This document shows positions 46,975-59,967 of a DNA stretch of 64,000 nucleotides, one piece after another. Where the stretch lies: assembly GCA_028622995.1 (NCBI GenBank), contig JAJQJQ010000071.1, positions 186,001 to 250,000 of the forward strand. Direction: 5' to 3'. Below the pieces are notes generated by a model. It was not told the DNA's origin, searched no databases, and saw only the letters and a list, made by a program, of their open reading frames with translations. The DNA comes from Panagrolaimus kolymaensis (Eukaryota > Nematoda > Chromadorea > Rhabditida > Panagrolaimidae). The translations under genes and the position numbers were made by a program. Within the stretch, counting starts at the first letter, position 1, and each line of letters begins with the position of its first letter.

Positions 46975-47721
46975 ATATTTAACCTTCCTTTTTGTTTGTT
47001 CTTATAATTTATGTATGTATAATTGTTTTAAATATAAATAGTTGTTTATTTGTTCACATGTTGGATTACACAGACGTCAGTCAGCTTAGAAAGAATTAAT
47101 ACTCAAAATATTGGTAAATCTTCATTAATTTCTTTGTGGAGGAAAATAATATTTGTCAAATAAAATTTCTTGTTTGTTTCTATCGTTATGATTCATCATT
47201 GCTGGTTTATAAAAAACTGCGAATGGTATTTCTTAACTGATAACTTTTCGGCGCAATCTTTGTCTAAACTGAGATTCGCATACATATCGTTATCGGTTGT
47301 TGTTGTTGTTGCTTTATCAAATTCATAAACCACTGATTTAAAAAAAAAATTAAAAGAGGTTCATGAATAGCTTTCATTCTTTTTTTCAAGTCCTCCACTG
47401 ACCAAACATATTTATTTGATGATGTTTGCTTATTGTCATCGTTTTTATTTTTTTCATTGTTTACTGATAACTAACAGATTTTTACGACTTCCTTTATTTT
47501 ATTTTTCTAACCTAAAAAAGCATCTTTTTTGTATGTAACACAGCAGCAACAAAGTGAAGAAAAAAAATTTAAAGTTTATCTTTTTTACATTAAATTCAAT
47601 TAACACTCTTCTTCCATCATTCTCGCGTAACCTCTTTGCTAGTATAAAAATGTGGATATTTTTGTATTGTTTACTTAAATATTCAATTATAACTTTCTGA
47701 AAATCATCAAAGAACAAAAAA
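46975..47721. other. Intergenic
   Basis: 3' region of SURF4 and upstream region of the secreted orphan. No gene seen. Confidence 0.5.
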
Positions 47722-48991
47722 ATGGTTTCTGGAATATTTCTTATTTTTACTTTTCTTCCATTTATGAGAATTATTGTTGCTGCTGCAGATGTTATGCCTA
47801 TGCGATGCAATGCAATTCATACATCTGCATTTATTTATGATGCATCGAATAATAATACTATTTTAACGTTTGATGCAGATTTAAAGGTATATAAAAATGA
47901 GAATGGAACGGGTGATGATGAAATTTCGATGACTAATAAAACCATTACATCCATGAATGATGGCTCATATTCATTTGGAAGCATTGGAGCATATATTGAT
48001 GGAACTTTAACAAATTGCATTAATTTTGACAACAACAACGATGATAATAACGCGGATGGATGTTATTTTCGAGTTAAAAATTCAACCTTTTTATTACAAG
48101 CTTATACCATTTTAAATGGCGAAAACCCAGAAGCCATATTATTTTATGGAGTTGTAGATGAACGAAGTTTTAGTATGGGTTATGGTTCGATATTTTCTCA
48201 AGATCAACCATGTGAAACTGAAACTTCATCGTGTAAGATTTTTTTTAAATAAAAAATGATACATAAAATATTAAATTTTTTATTGATGCAAAAACAAAAT
48301 TATTTTTAGCAAGTTCCTCAAAATACAACATTCAATATACTCAATGTTGCACATCTTTTGTTCCAACATATTTAACAACGGGAAATCCACCTATTTGTAC
48401 AGCATTTCAAAGTCGTTCAACCATTTATAATACTGATGATAATTATAGTATTTATGCTACAGCTCAATATAATTATACCATGTCTGATGGAGATATATTT
48501 GTTCATGGAAAGCTCACGGGACCTTCAGATGCTACAGTTACTTTAGCATTAAATGATTTTTGGCAATGTGGAGGGTAAGGAAAGGAAAGAAAAAGGCTTT
48601 TGAAATTTGAAAAAAAAATATAGTTAAATGATATTGAAAAAAAAGCTCCTGAACATTCTTTTTTATAAATATTTTTCTACTTTCTAAATGTCTAAAAGGA
48701 AAGTTAAAAATGGATAAATAAATCTTTTTCAGTTATGCCAATGCTGGAATGACTTGCGTTTTTCCATATTTTGATGGAGATAATAAATTCTTATTCCTTC
48801 TTGGTTTATCAACCGCAAATGGAACAAATTATGAAGCTATTTCGGGTCGATTGATTATTCGAGGAAATCAAACTTTAATGGAAGAAGGCTTTCAATTTAC
48901 CGCTAAAAATGATTGCTTTTATTTTGTAAATGTTTTAGATTCAACTAAAATTTTTTCAAGTTCATTTTGTTGTTCACAATTTTCTAATTAA
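47722..48991 (+). CDS. Secreted cysteine-containing glycoprotein, family unknown
   Basis: Three exons (47722-48232, 48310-48574, 48733-48991), phases agreeing, 344 residues. It begins with a signal peptide (MVSGIFLIFTFLPF, cleavage near residue 22). The mature part is rich in Asn, Asp, Ser and Tyr, with many N-glycosylation sequons and about ten cysteines, including paired CC motifs (QCCTSF, FCCSQ). The two halves look like related beta-rich units (FVHGKLTGPSDATVTL, then SGRLIIRGNQTL). No membrane anchor at the end. Not recognised; an extracellular nematode-specific protein is likely. Confidence 0.75.
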
Positions 48992-49187
48992 TTGAAATAA
49001 AAAAGTTTATCTTTTTTAAATAATAAAAACACAAAAAATAAAGTTTTAAATTCAATGATAATTTTTGTAAATGGGGCATTCATTTTTGGAAAATTTAGTG
49101 AAAAGTTTTTTAACAGAATAATTGAATATTTCTTTTTCTTCCATTGCCATAGTGTTTTTGAAACAAATTGTAAGATGGCATCGAGGT

Positions 49188-51890
49188 TCAATGTTTTTCT
49201 GGAAAAATAAAAATAAAATTGAATAAAGCGATGCTTATTGGAATTATTTTCGAAACCATCGTTTTTAACGAAAAAAATTCTGAATTTGAAGCTGATTTAA
49301 AAAATATATGCATTTTTATGCTATCCAAAAAGTTAGTTATTTTTTTTACACATAGTTTGAAAAATAACTTACATCTAAAAATTTGCAAAAATCTCCCACT
49401 TCCAAATTATTATCGATATCGGTTAAAGAAAATCTGATGAATTGACATTTTCTTTTTAAATTTGCTAATATTGAAGCAGTTTGAAAAGTTAAAGGGACAT
49501 ATTTGGAAATGCTAAAAAAATATTTCTGCAATTTTTTTTTATTAGAAACTAACTTACTAAATACAAAAAGCATTAGGAATTTTAGAAATAATTTCTTCAA
49601 TTGGGATTGGAATCATTTTTTCATTATCACTTATAATCGATGTATTACATAAGTGTAAATTTTCAACCAGATTTGAATTAGTTAAAAAGCAATAATCTTT
49701 CCAAGTAATATTTTGATCAATAATTTTAATAAAAGCTCCATCAAATCGATAAATATTAGATAACAAATTTTGTAAACAATTTCGATCAAATGAAATTTCC
49801 TGAGAATATGAAGAAGTAAAATAAAGGCCATTAGTAATATAAAGATTTTTAAGTAAATTTAAATTATTTATATCATTTTTATTTAGTTGAATCGAATGTT
49901 CGATAAATTTTGTTTTAGTGTTTGTACTTTCTATTCGATGACATGGAACATAAGGTTGTTTAGAATAAAAATATTTGGAACTAAAAAGTAGCTTAGTTTT
50001 GGATGGATGTCTCGCAAATTTAATTATATAATGAATTATTGTTGATGGAAGTGAAAAACGTTGGGGAAGAAAACAAGAAGAAGAATTATTTTTGAAAGTT
50101 ATTTTTTTCATTTTTGTTGTTGTTGAATGCTTTCGTTTCCTAGTTTTAACAATTTCTCCTTCACTTGGATCGACGACGACTGGCGCTGTTAAAGAAGCCA
50201 AACCAATAATTCCATCTTGATATTTTTTTAATGATTCTTTGAAAATTTTTAAATTCTTTGAAAGCTCTGTTTTTGTTCGAAATGTTACTTTTAAAGGTCG
50301 CTGCAAGGCTTTGGTTATAACAGCATCAAATAAATTATATGCTTGTTCGGTTGAACCAAAATCAGAATAAATTTGTATTAAATCCGCCCATGAATCTTGA
50401 ACGGATATGCCTTGATTTCCTTTTTCAATAATTAAATTTTGATATTCTTGTCTTGTTTGAAAATCTTCGATAAATAATCGGCAATATTTTCGATAAACTT
50501 CTAAAGCTTCCTAAAAACAAAAAAACAATGTCTTGCAAAAATTGCAGATAGATTTTAAAATTATCTAATTTCGAACTCAATAAATTTAGTTTCTCTATTT
50601 TTTAATAAGAATTAGAATTTAAAAAAAATTTTATCACCCAAAAAAAATATGCCTTTGCTATAAAGCAAAAGCTTTCCAAAATTTATAAATTTCAAAGCCA
50701 CAATAAAGGGCAATGGATTTTTAATACGAACCTTTTAAGGAACGTAGTAGTTCGAATTACAAAATTAACGAAAAGTTTTAAAAGTGGCGAACAAACAAAA
50801 TCTGAAACGAATCAAATTAATGCAGCAGAAAACAAAAGAAATTCTTTTTTCCTCGTGCTTCCAAAAAATTTTTGTTTACCATTTTTCTGCGGTTTCAAAA
50901 TTTTCTATGCCTTTATCTCCTTTCGAAATTTTAGCAAAACTTACTTCTGGATTTCTTTCTTTAATAATTAAAATATAAATTTTCCATAAATTTTGATTCC
51001 ATGGAAATTTTCCAATTCTGCATGCGAGATTTTGAATGATAAAATCATTATCGTCGTTAATTTCCAATAAACATTGAAGCCATTTTTCGTCATCATTTTC
51101 AAATTTAACTAAACGATCGAATAAATTTACAGCTTTTTTATATTTTTCCATTTCAATTTTAGATAAAGGAGATAAAGAAAATTCATTATAAAGTCGATAC
51201 ATATCTCTCAATTTCCAATGTGGCCAAGTTAAATATGTTTTGGGTATTGAAATTCTGCTACTTTCATGATATATTGAACGCCAATATACTTCATCATAAA
51301 ATGGCCAATATATTACTTTTTTTAATTTTGGTGCCTACAAAATATAAAAATCAAGAAAAATAATAATAATTATTTGATAAAGCCTTCCTTCTTTGGAACA
51401 AAAACTTTTGGCTACGGTAAACGTTGATTTTTAAACAAAAAAAACCTTTTTTTTCGGCAACGTTAAAGAGCTTTAAAGTTTGATAAATTAAAGACTTACA
51501 AAATCAAAGCTTAAAATATTTTTTTCAATAAAAAGTTGAGCTAAATTTTCATGATATAAATGTTGAAAAACATTTTTTAAAATTCGATAATAAACTGTAT
51601 GGATTACATATTTATATTGATTTTGGCCATCTGCAGCTATTCTATAAACCAATAATAATTTTTAATTGTAAAACAAAGAATAATAATAAAATTTTTTTTT
51701 ACTGCATTCGATAATTCCATATTTCTGGGATAGTTGTAAATTTTTCAGAAAATTTATCAAAAAGTTTAAGTTTTTTTAAAATGCTCGTGTTGGGCTCAGC
51801 TAATTTATCAAACAATTCAATAACTACTCGCTTATAAGTTTCAGGAAGCTTGTCTAAATAAGGAATGTATGAGGCTGCAGCAGCAGTCAT
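49188..51890 (-). CDS. SART3-like HAT-repeat and nematode F-box fusion protein
   Basis: Six exons (51703-51890, 51500-51641, 50945-51334, 49558-50510, 49350-49511, 49188-49320), consistent phases, about 655 residues. Residues 1-320 are half-a-TPR (HAT) repeats as in SART3, the U4/U6 recycling factor: WPFYDEVYWRSIYHES, GKFPWNQNLWKIYILI, SWADLIQIYSDFG. Then, inside one unbroken exon, comes a basic linker (KTRKRKHSTTTK) and the nematode F-box start LPSTIIHYIIKFARHP. This is followed by its leucine-rich tail (NLLSNIYRFDGAFIKI, NLVENLHLCNTSI, PIPIEEIISKIPNA). The SART3 RNA-binding domains are absent. The last two exon joins are my best fit, not certain. Confidence 0.7.
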
Positions 51891-52720
51891 TTTCTAAGAA
51901 AAAAAGCTGAAAGTGTGAGATAATTATTATCCCAAAAAAGTAAAATAAAAATATTTGAAAGTTGTGTCTCGGCTTTTCACAAAAAAAATTTAGCTTCGTT
52001 TGTGTTGCAAAAATCTTTTTAAAAAAACTTGAGAGAATATCGAGAAAAAAAACCTAAGTTCGAGGAGGACGAGGATGATTGAGGCAAAAAAGAAAGTTAA
52101 GGCATGTTGGACATCTCTAAATTTGGGATTAAAATGAATCTTAAAAAGACATGGGACTAATAAGAAGATCTTATGATTAGATTAGAAAAAAACAGTATCA
52201 ATGAAAGATTAAAAATAGGTAAAAAAAAATGAGCCAACAAAAAATTTAGATTGGTCGATTGGTTATCAATGAACATATAAAACAAGGTAAACATTCATTC
52301 ATTGCCTCGGTATAAAAAAAATAGTTTAAAAATGATTGCCGCCCAAAAACAAGCGTTTAACAAAAAAGAACTTCAAACGTGAATGGTGTATAAATAGACG
52401 ACTATTTGAAGCTCAAAATATTGAAAATGTTAGAGATTATTAGATTATTAAAAAATACTATGATGCTTCGAAAAAAGGAAGTTTAGCCATTTACAAACAA
52501 AAAATTTATTTGCTTTCCATAAAAAAATTTTTTTCCATTGCCTCTTTTTTTTCTCTGGCTTACTGCCTCCTTTTTGCCAGAAAAAAACTTGCGCGGGCTT
52601 TTTTCATCTCAATTTTTTTCTTCTTCGTTTTTTTGTTTGTATCCATCTCTCGCATCTTTTTTTCCTGCTGCCTTTTATTTTACATTAATACAGACCGAAA
52701 AAGAAGAAGAAGAAAGAATT
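51891..52720. other. Intergenic between divergent genes
   Basis: Upstream regions of the HAT/F-box gene and gamma-tubulin. T-rich tracts just before the tubulin ATG. No gene seen. Confidence 0.5.
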
Positions 52721-54428
52721 ATGCCAGGTGATATTATATCAATTCAAGTTGGTCAATGTGGCAATGAAATTGGTAATGAATTTTGGAAAAGAATATGCAT
52801 CGAACATTGTATTGGAATTGATGGTTATGCAACTTCTGAACGAACTCATGATGATAATTGCTCAACATATTTTTCTCAGGTAAAAACTTTTTCCATTTTT
52901 TTCTATGTTATGATAAAGCCTTACAAGCTAGTCGTATGAGATGTGAATCGAAAATGTGTTACTAAAATCATTCTCTTTTTTCAGGCTGATGATGCTCGAT
53001 ATATCCCTCGTGCTGTGTTAATTGATCTTGAACCTCGTGTTATCAATTCAACGTTAAATGCTGAATTTGGAAAAATCTTCAACCTTGAAAGAGTGTTTCA
53101 TTCTGGTGGTGGAGCTGGAAACAATTGGGCTGCAGGTTATGGTGCTGGATTCAATCAGTTAGTTTTCATTAACGTTCAAACTTCTCACTAATGTTTGTAA
53201 ACTTTTAGGGATAGCGAACTTGGTGAACAAATATTAAATGTTATTCAATCTGAACTGGAAATATCTGACAAAGTTGATGGTTTTACTCTTTCACATTCAA
53301 TTGCTGGTGGAACTGGATCCGGTTTGGGATCATGGATTCTTGAAAAACTTGGTGAATGGTATGTATTCTATCACCCTATTGCATCTTTTAACCCTTATCA
53401 TTTTTAGCTTTGGTTCTAAGCAACTTGTTCAAACATATTCAGTGTTTCCAAGCTCAGGATCTGACGTCGTTGTTCAACCATACAATGCTATTTTAACTTT
53501 GAAACGTCTTATTGAATGTGCTCAAATGGTTACTGTATTTGATAATGAAGCAATTACAAAGAATGCTATGGTCAAAATGCATAATAAACATCCATCGATG
53601 AAGGATGTCAACTCGATTATTGGACGAATTATGGCGGGATTAACAGCTCCCAAACGTTTTGGCTCACCAAATGCTGTATCATTATTCAATCTATCTGCAC
53701 ATCTTTGTCCTGTAAGACCATTACATTTTGTTCAATGCGGTATACTTTGTAACTCTCTTTCTCTCTTTGTATATTTTTGTTAATTTTCAGGAGTTGCACC
53801 AATGACGCCATCTGATCCACGATATTGTCAACAAACGACTCCACAGCATTTGATGAGATTACTTTCTCGCTCTGATTCGATGTTAACAAGCACTTTCTAC
53901 AAGTATTCTCCAACTCAAACTGATTGCTTATTAGCTGGTTTAGCAATGTTTCAAGGTGACATCAACAAAGCAGAAGTGAGAAATAGTATTCAATCAACAA
54001 ATATGAAATTGCCATATGGGTATGTATCTTGCTTTATTTTGATTCGATAAGACTAATATTACACTTTCATTACTGTTAAATATATTGCTGTTGCTTACTA
54101 ACATATATCTTTTTTCAGAACTTCACTCATTCCGTTCTATGATATCGACTATCAACTCAGCTATCCAAAAGCTAAAAATCGTTCTGCTATTCTTGCACTC
54201 AACCATTCCAACTTTGAGAAAACTCTGTCAAGCATTCTTCATCAATTTGATACAATGTTCAAAAACAAAGCTTATATCAACAATTTCAAGAAAGAAGAAT
54301 ATTTTGTGGAAAGTATGGATCCAATGGTTGAAGCAAGGGATAATGTTGATGAATTACGAAAAGCTTATGCTGATCCATGGAAATATTGTAATGCTGGAAT
54401 GAGAAATGATGAAAAACAAGATGATTAA
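52721..54428 (+). CDS. tbg-1: Gamma-tubulin
   Basis: Six exons (52721-52879, 52985-53157, 53209-53358, 53408-53739, 53791-54019, 54119-54428), 450 residues, the family's normal length. [45 protein letters not shown] and the GTP loop GGTGSGLGS mark a tubulin. The N-terminus, [19 protein letters not shown], and the C-terminal [16 protein letters not shown] place it in the gamma class. Compared with vertebrate gamma-tubulin the loops are quite diverged, as in other nematodes. It nucleates microtubules at centrosomes. Confidence 0.96.
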
Positions 54429-55101
54429 ATTTCGCTATATGTTTTATGAACGTGTGTGATTTAAAAATTGTTGTACAGTTTTTGTTTACCTGTTTGATTT
54501 ATTCCATGTTAAAATTGTGTATGCTTGTCTTTGATTGTTTTTCTTTTTAATAAATTTGCATTTTCTTTAAACTATGTTTTTATCATATCCTATTGTTGTC
54601 ATTCTTCAAACTTGAAGAATGAAAGTAACACTATGACTTTACTAATAAAGTTCAATACCCGATGTATCTGTTATTGTAGCTGAATGAGAACATTTGTTAA
54701 AAAATAGCTGAGGTTAATGAGTATGAACAATTAAAGAGCATAATAAAGCACCAGTATATAAAAATTCTAACTGATCAAATTCTAAATGCAAAAGTGTCAA
54801 GTCTAATTCATAAATTCGAATTCAAAAATCCATAAAATGGATGAAAGTTTTGGCTTTGCAAACGCAGAGGTCGAGTTTGCTTGGTGTAATGTTTTCAACA
54901 TACAAAACTTTTATCTTCTCAAAAAAAAATTACGACTAGCTTTATTTTGAAATCGTTTTCTCTTTCAAACATTTCTCGTAAATATTTTTTTCTAAATTTC
55001 AATTGCTCTTGATATATTTGCGCGTAAATATTTCCAGAATATATTTATTCTAAAAACTATTTTTTAGATCTTACTTTTAAACCACAAACAACAACAACAA
55101 A
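54429..55101. other. Intergenic
   Basis: Gap between gamma-tubulin and RPB6. TTTTTAG at about 55062-55068 could be a trans-splice acceptor for RPB6. No gene seen. Confidence 0.5.
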
Positions 55102-55595
55102 ATGGCTGACGATGAAGAATATGTTGCTGACGAGATTGATGATAACGACTATGCCGAAGATAATGAAATGGACGATGATGTTGATGTGGACGCACCTGAA
55201 GATGAAAAAGACCGTGTACAATTAGTTGAGGTATGTTCTTTAGTCGTTAAATCCGTTTATCAATATCGCCATTTTAGCCATCTGAAATGGTCGCATCTCA
55301 AGAACGTGTTACAACTCCATTTATGACAAAATATGAACGTGCAAGAGTTTTGGGTACACGGGCTCTTCAAATTGCTATGGGTGCTCCGGTTATGGTTGAA
55401 CTTGAAGGTGAAACAGATCCACTTGAAATAGCTCGAAAAGAATTGAAAGAACAAAAAGTTCCTATTATCATTCGTCGATATCTTCCTGTAAGTTGATCAG
55501 ATTAGAATTCTCGTCTCAATAATTTTAAATCATTGGTTTAGGATTCCTCATATGAAGATTGGTCCGTAGAAGAATTACATGTTACTGATTGGTAA
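55102..55595 (+). CDS. rpb-6: RNA polymerase I/II/III shared subunit RPB6 (RPABC2)
   Basis: Three exons (55102-55230, 55278-55487, 55542-55595), 130 residues. An acidic N-terminal tail ([14 protein letters not shown]) is followed by the omega-like core: [52 protein letters not shown] and the end YEDWSVEEL. This matches RPB6 nearly throughout. The subunit stabilises the clamp of all three nuclear polymerases. Confidence 0.98.
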
Positions 55596-56123
55596 TATCT
55601 CTTGCTTGGTTGTTGTTTTGTTAAACGTTTGATACTCATTATATTGTTAATTTTTGTTTTAATAAAATCATGAATAATACAGACTTTTGTTTACCATTTT
55701 TAGCAAAATAAGCGTCGTACATATGTATCATAGCTTTTTATGTTAAGAAAAGGTGTTAAAGAAGTGAGCGATAAAGAAAAACCATGAAATTGATTGAGCT
55801 TTTGTTTCATAAAGCTATTTACACCTTTTTCTTGCACAAAACTTTGTTTCTTCATTTGTGAGAATATTAGTTTTACATAACTAGATATGGGTCATTTTCT
55901 CTTTCTTATGCAAGCAACAAAATTGCTTCTCTTTTTGGTAAGTTAGATAGATTTTGTCATCCGAAAAAAGGTAATAATTATCCGAGGATCCATTGTTCAG
56001 TTTTAGCGCAAGAATTTAGTTTTCATTCAATTGAAATGAAATTGAGCGACACATTTACTTCACATCTACCAGCAACTTAAAAAAAATATCGACAAACGTC
56101 CTTGTGTATGTGGCTGCAAAAAA
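55596..56123. other. Intergenic
   Basis: Downstream of RPB6 and upstream of the collagen. AT-rich, no gene. Confidence 0.5.
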
Positions 56124-56984
56124 ATGTCATTGAATAATTCATTTGTTTATTTACCTAAACCATGGACAACAACATCAGATGAAATTGACCATAATGACGA
56201 ATCCAAAGAGCGTGCATTTAAATGGATTATAAACTTTTCATTAATTTTATCGTTTATTTCTTTAATTTCTTTATTATTTTCTATTCCATCTATTGCAACT
56301 AATGTTAAATCATCGAGCAATCATTTATATCATGGAATTAGTGAATGTTCGGTAGGTTTTATAGCTTTGAATTTCTGGAGTTTACAATTTTTATCAAACA
56401 TTGTTTTTGAAAGCTTTTAAGTCTCACAAATATGTTTTTTTTTTCAGAGATCATTAATAGAAATTGAGCGATATATTATTGAATTTACTAATAATATTAA
56501 CGCGTTAAAATTGAATCGCTCCCGTCGATTTGATAATTATGGTTTTGATCCATCCCAACAAATGCCACGACCACCATCACCACCACCATCGCCAATTCCA
56601 CGAAAATGTTGCATTAAAGGAAAGCCAGGAATTCGAGGAAGAAATGGTAAAAATGGACAACCTGGTGTTAATGGGTCCAATGGATTACCAGGAAAACAAG
56701 CCCAAGCCACACAAAAGCAATGTAAATGCCAAACCGCAGCTGCAGCTGGTGTTAAAGGTCCATCAGGCAAAGTTGGACCACGAGGAAGAAGTGGAAATAA
56801 AGGATCAACAGGATTGCCTGGAAAACAAGGAGAATATGGCAAACATAGTTGTATTGGAAAAATAGGAGCTAAAGGTTTACATGGAAGTAAAGGTGATAAA
56901 GGAAAACCTGGCGATCATGGTAAATCATTATCAACTACAGACGCAATAAAAATGCCTTATCTTTTACGTTCATTGTTAAAATAA
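56124..56984 (+). CDS. Cuticle collagen, short
   Basis: Two exons (56124-56351, 56448-56984), 254 residues. A cytosolic start is followed by an N-terminal hydrophobic anchor (FKWIINFSLILSFISLISLL), a juxtamembrane region and a dibasic RSRR cleavage-type site. Next come CC, a first Gly-X-Y run (GKPGIRGRNGKNGQPG), a Cys-containing break (CKCQ) and a second Gly-X-Y run with a GKHSCIG interruption. This is the layout of nematode cuticle collagens, trimerised and secreted for the exoskeleton. The Gly-X-Y length is on the short side and the triplets are Lys/Asn-rich. Confidence 0.93.
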
Positions 56985-57636
56985 TTAATGTTAAAAAAAA
57001 TTGTTATATTTGGTTGGTTAATAAATTAATTCATAAATCTCCAAAGTTGTAATTCGAGTTTGATACACCTTTTTTCTCCATTGCTATAGCAAGATACCAA
57101 ACAGTTGAAACAACTTGCAAATCAAAGAAGTTCAAATTCCCGCTTTTCATGTAGATCTTGAAAAGAGTAAAGTCTTACTGTGTTTTAGCTGCATCAACTT
57201 TTTGCAACTAGAAAAATTGAATGACTTCATCATCAACCATCTTTTCTTTGTTGTTGCTGGTTAGTAATGTTTGATGTTGTTATTATTTTAGCGTTGATAC
57301 TTTTTTCATAAAAAGCTAAGGATGTTTGGAATACTTAGGTTGATTTGTCTTTTGGTTTTTAAAAGAAGAATGGTTTAGTGTTGAAGAATTGTTGCTAATC
57401 TTGCCCTCGTTTTTTTAACTTTATCTTTTCTATCTGCATTAATCCACATAGTCGTTTTTGGTAATAGTAAAAAGTGATATCCGGGTATAATCCATTAATT
57501 TTTCATCCTTCGTGTAAGACTATCATTTCAAATCGCTCTTTGCTGATTTTGTTGTCGTGCTTTCCTTTTGTATTTCATAATTTTCATTTTTCCTAATATT
57601 ATTCATTTCAGGCGAAAGCTTCATCCTTTAATCATA
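56985..57636. other. Intergenic
   Basis: A CATTTCAG at 57604-57611 lies just before the next gene's ATG and looks like a trans-splice acceptor. No gene seen. Confidence 0.5.
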
Positions 57637-58466
57637 ATGGAAATGGCGGGTTATGAATATGCGTATGATTATGATTATGCTATCCCATACTTACCATCGT
57701 CATCACAACCTATTGTTGGACAAATATATCATGAAGCATTCCCTGAATCTGTGCCATTGAAGAAAGCTGTTCGTCGACGTCGTATATCTAAGAAAAGTCG
57801 TCTAACAAATTTCAAAGTTGGTGGTCCAATATTTCCAATTAAATCTCTTCTTAACAGACGCGGAAGCAACTGCTTTTCGGTAAATTATTATGAATTCTTT
57901 TGTTGTGAATCTAATCGGCATCTTTTATAGGTTGGATCGTGTTTTGTTCGTCTCCAAGATTATTCTGCTGATTTCAACTACTTTGCTAATGTTATTTGGT
58001 CTGTTACTAACCATAATCTGATTCGAAAGCATATTTATGTTTCAAATCAAGATCAATATAATGTTTATCAATCAACTGATCGGGTATGTTTCCGTTGGGA
58101 GAATATGAAATACCTTTCGTTCTTTACCTTATGTATCAAATGCCTTCCTTTTTGCTGTTAAATGCTATTGAATATATCCATCTTTCTTGTATTTCTGATG
58201 ACTTATTAATCTCAATATTTCAGTATACACGATGGCTTCCTCGATTCTCCTATGATTATATCCCTCTTGATAAAGTTGTTCTTCCAAATGGTATTGGTGT
58301 TGTTCTTCCTGATCGTGCTATACTTGAAAATAGTCTTAAAATGGCATTGGCAGCTCGTGGACGGGATGGTATTCCTCCTCTAACAAGTGGTTTTGCTTAT
58401 CCAACTCCAATTGATTTCGTTGAATCTCTTGATAATATCGACGATATTACTTTTGACGATTATTAA
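57637..58466 (+). CDS. Orphan Tyr-rich protein, 212 residues
   Basis: Three exons (57637-57879, 57931-58083, 58224-58466), phase 0. It starts MEMAGYEYAYDYDYAIPYLP, then has a strongly basic patch (KKAVRRRRISKKSR), a central part with GSCFVRLQDYSADFNYF and HIYVSNQDQYNVYQ, and a hydrophobic end (GIGVVLPDRAI, then an acidic tail). No signal peptide or membrane helix. Not recognised. Codon use and clean splicing say it is a real gene. Either the basic patch or the Tyr-rich start may bind a partner, but nothing more can be claimed. Confidence 0.65.
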
Positions 58467-58831
58467 TTTTTTGTATTTTCTTTTTGTAACTTCTTATTGT
58501 TATAATTTTTCACTTTTTCATTTTGTATCACTTTTATAATCACCTTTTAATTAATGTTTATATAATAAATAAACCTTGCTTTTTGAATTATGTGTGTATT
58601 GAAACTATTAGCAAGGTTAATAAGCCTTTTAGTATCGTGGGTGTAGTTTGGCTTGAATAACTTTTACCTTCAACTTTTTGTAGGGTAATACGATCCATTG
58701 TTTTCCCAGGTTCATGTGAACGCTGATTGGTAACACTAACCCGAAGGTGAAAACTTATTCAAATTTTGGATTTACAACTTCTAACTTTTGCTGCTTCCAA
58801 ATTTTATCAACAAAACATTCAATCAAAAACA
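58467..58831. other. Short intergenic gap
   Basis: 365 bases between two same-strand orphan genes, with an AATAAA near 58566 and a TTTCCCAG near 58703-58710. An operon is possible but not shown. Confidence 0.4.
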
Positions 58832-59967
58832 ATGAAGCGTTCAGCTCCATCAGAATCTTATTCTTCTCGAGGTTTGTTTGCCATTTTTTTCTTTTTGCTA
58901 TTTCTCATTTCATTGTTTTTAGTTGCTTCAAGTGGTGACAAAAATGCTCGTTATGGTACTTCTTCTAAGAAAGCTGTCTATCAATTGGCATTTCCCAAAG
59001 GAACATGTGTTTTAAGATTTGCTGATTTATCACCTGATAATGGTACAAACACAATTTGGCTAATTGAAAATCATATCCTTATTCGAAAATTAGAACCTGA
59101 TGGATCCGTCGTGGCTGGAATGCCAACATATTTTCGTGTTTCAAATCGTGTAAGTGTTTTACTCCTTTGTGTTGTTTTTGAAGAAGCTTTAAAGCTGAAA
59201 CAAACTGCTTCTATTAGGGGAAAATTTGCTTGCGCTATTTGGACTGAGGAATATGTGGAATATTAACATTTTTGTTTATGGATATTTTTGCTTTAGTAAC
59301 CGCATCGTTAATTCGATTAATGAGATCTGCATTTTTTAAATATATTCATTCAGTTATTTTTTGAAACAACATGCTTGATTTTCTTTGATTGAGCGTTCTT
59401 TTTCTTTTCATGCATAAATGATGTGGTTTAATTTTTCGCTTATTTAATGATTCTCAATGATTGATTAACCAATCTCTTTTCATTCATTGAACACTTGATC
59501 ACGGATTTTGTTGTATTCATTGTATTGCTACTAGTTTAAATCCTTTTGCAAAGTAATAGCTTTTTTCCGCGTATTCCATTCATTGTTACTGTTGCCCACA
59601 CTTATTAATATTCTTTCCTTTTTAGTATCAAGGATGGTATTATGATGAACCATGGAATTTTATGCCATTAACAACTGTAAGCAATACAAAAAATGTTGAA
59701 GAAGCTTTGATGGTTATTTATCCAACTAATGAAATGATCCAACATGGTTATGAACTTGCTGAAAGACTCCGATTACATTCAACATCAAAAGAAAATTCAG
59801 CCCGATTACAATTGGAACGAAAAATTAAACAATTGAAGTCAATTAGAACTCGTCATCAAAAGAATAGTGAAATGAAGGATGAAGGATGCATCGCCGCTGC
59901 CAACGAAGATGGAGAAGATGGATCGCCTAAGGGTGAAGAAGAATTATATGGAGAAGATGAAGAATGA
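58832..59967 (+). CDS. Orphan single-pass membrane protein, 219 residues
   Basis: Two exons (58832-59149, 59626-59967) split by a 476-base intron, long for this window. A short cytosolic start (MKRSAPSESYSSRG) precedes one hydrophobic helix (about residues 14-33). A globular part follows, with FPKGTCVLRFADLSPDNGTN, then YQGWYYDEPWNFMPL. The end is a charged helix (LERKIKQLKSIRTRHQK) and an acidic tail. Looks like a type II membrane protein or an uncleaved signal anchor. Not recognised. Start chosen at the ATG directly before the hydrophobic helix; an upstream in-frame ATG at 58766 is less likely. Confidence 0.65.

Noticed and set aside
49219..49437. Plus-strand frame opposite the F-box gene's last exons
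   Set aside because: Antisense of the F-box tail; the minus-strand reading matches the family's C-terminal region and splices in phase.
50784..50978. Plus-strand frame within the HAT/F-box gene
   Set aside because: Lies mostly in an intron and opposite a coding exon; no coding character.
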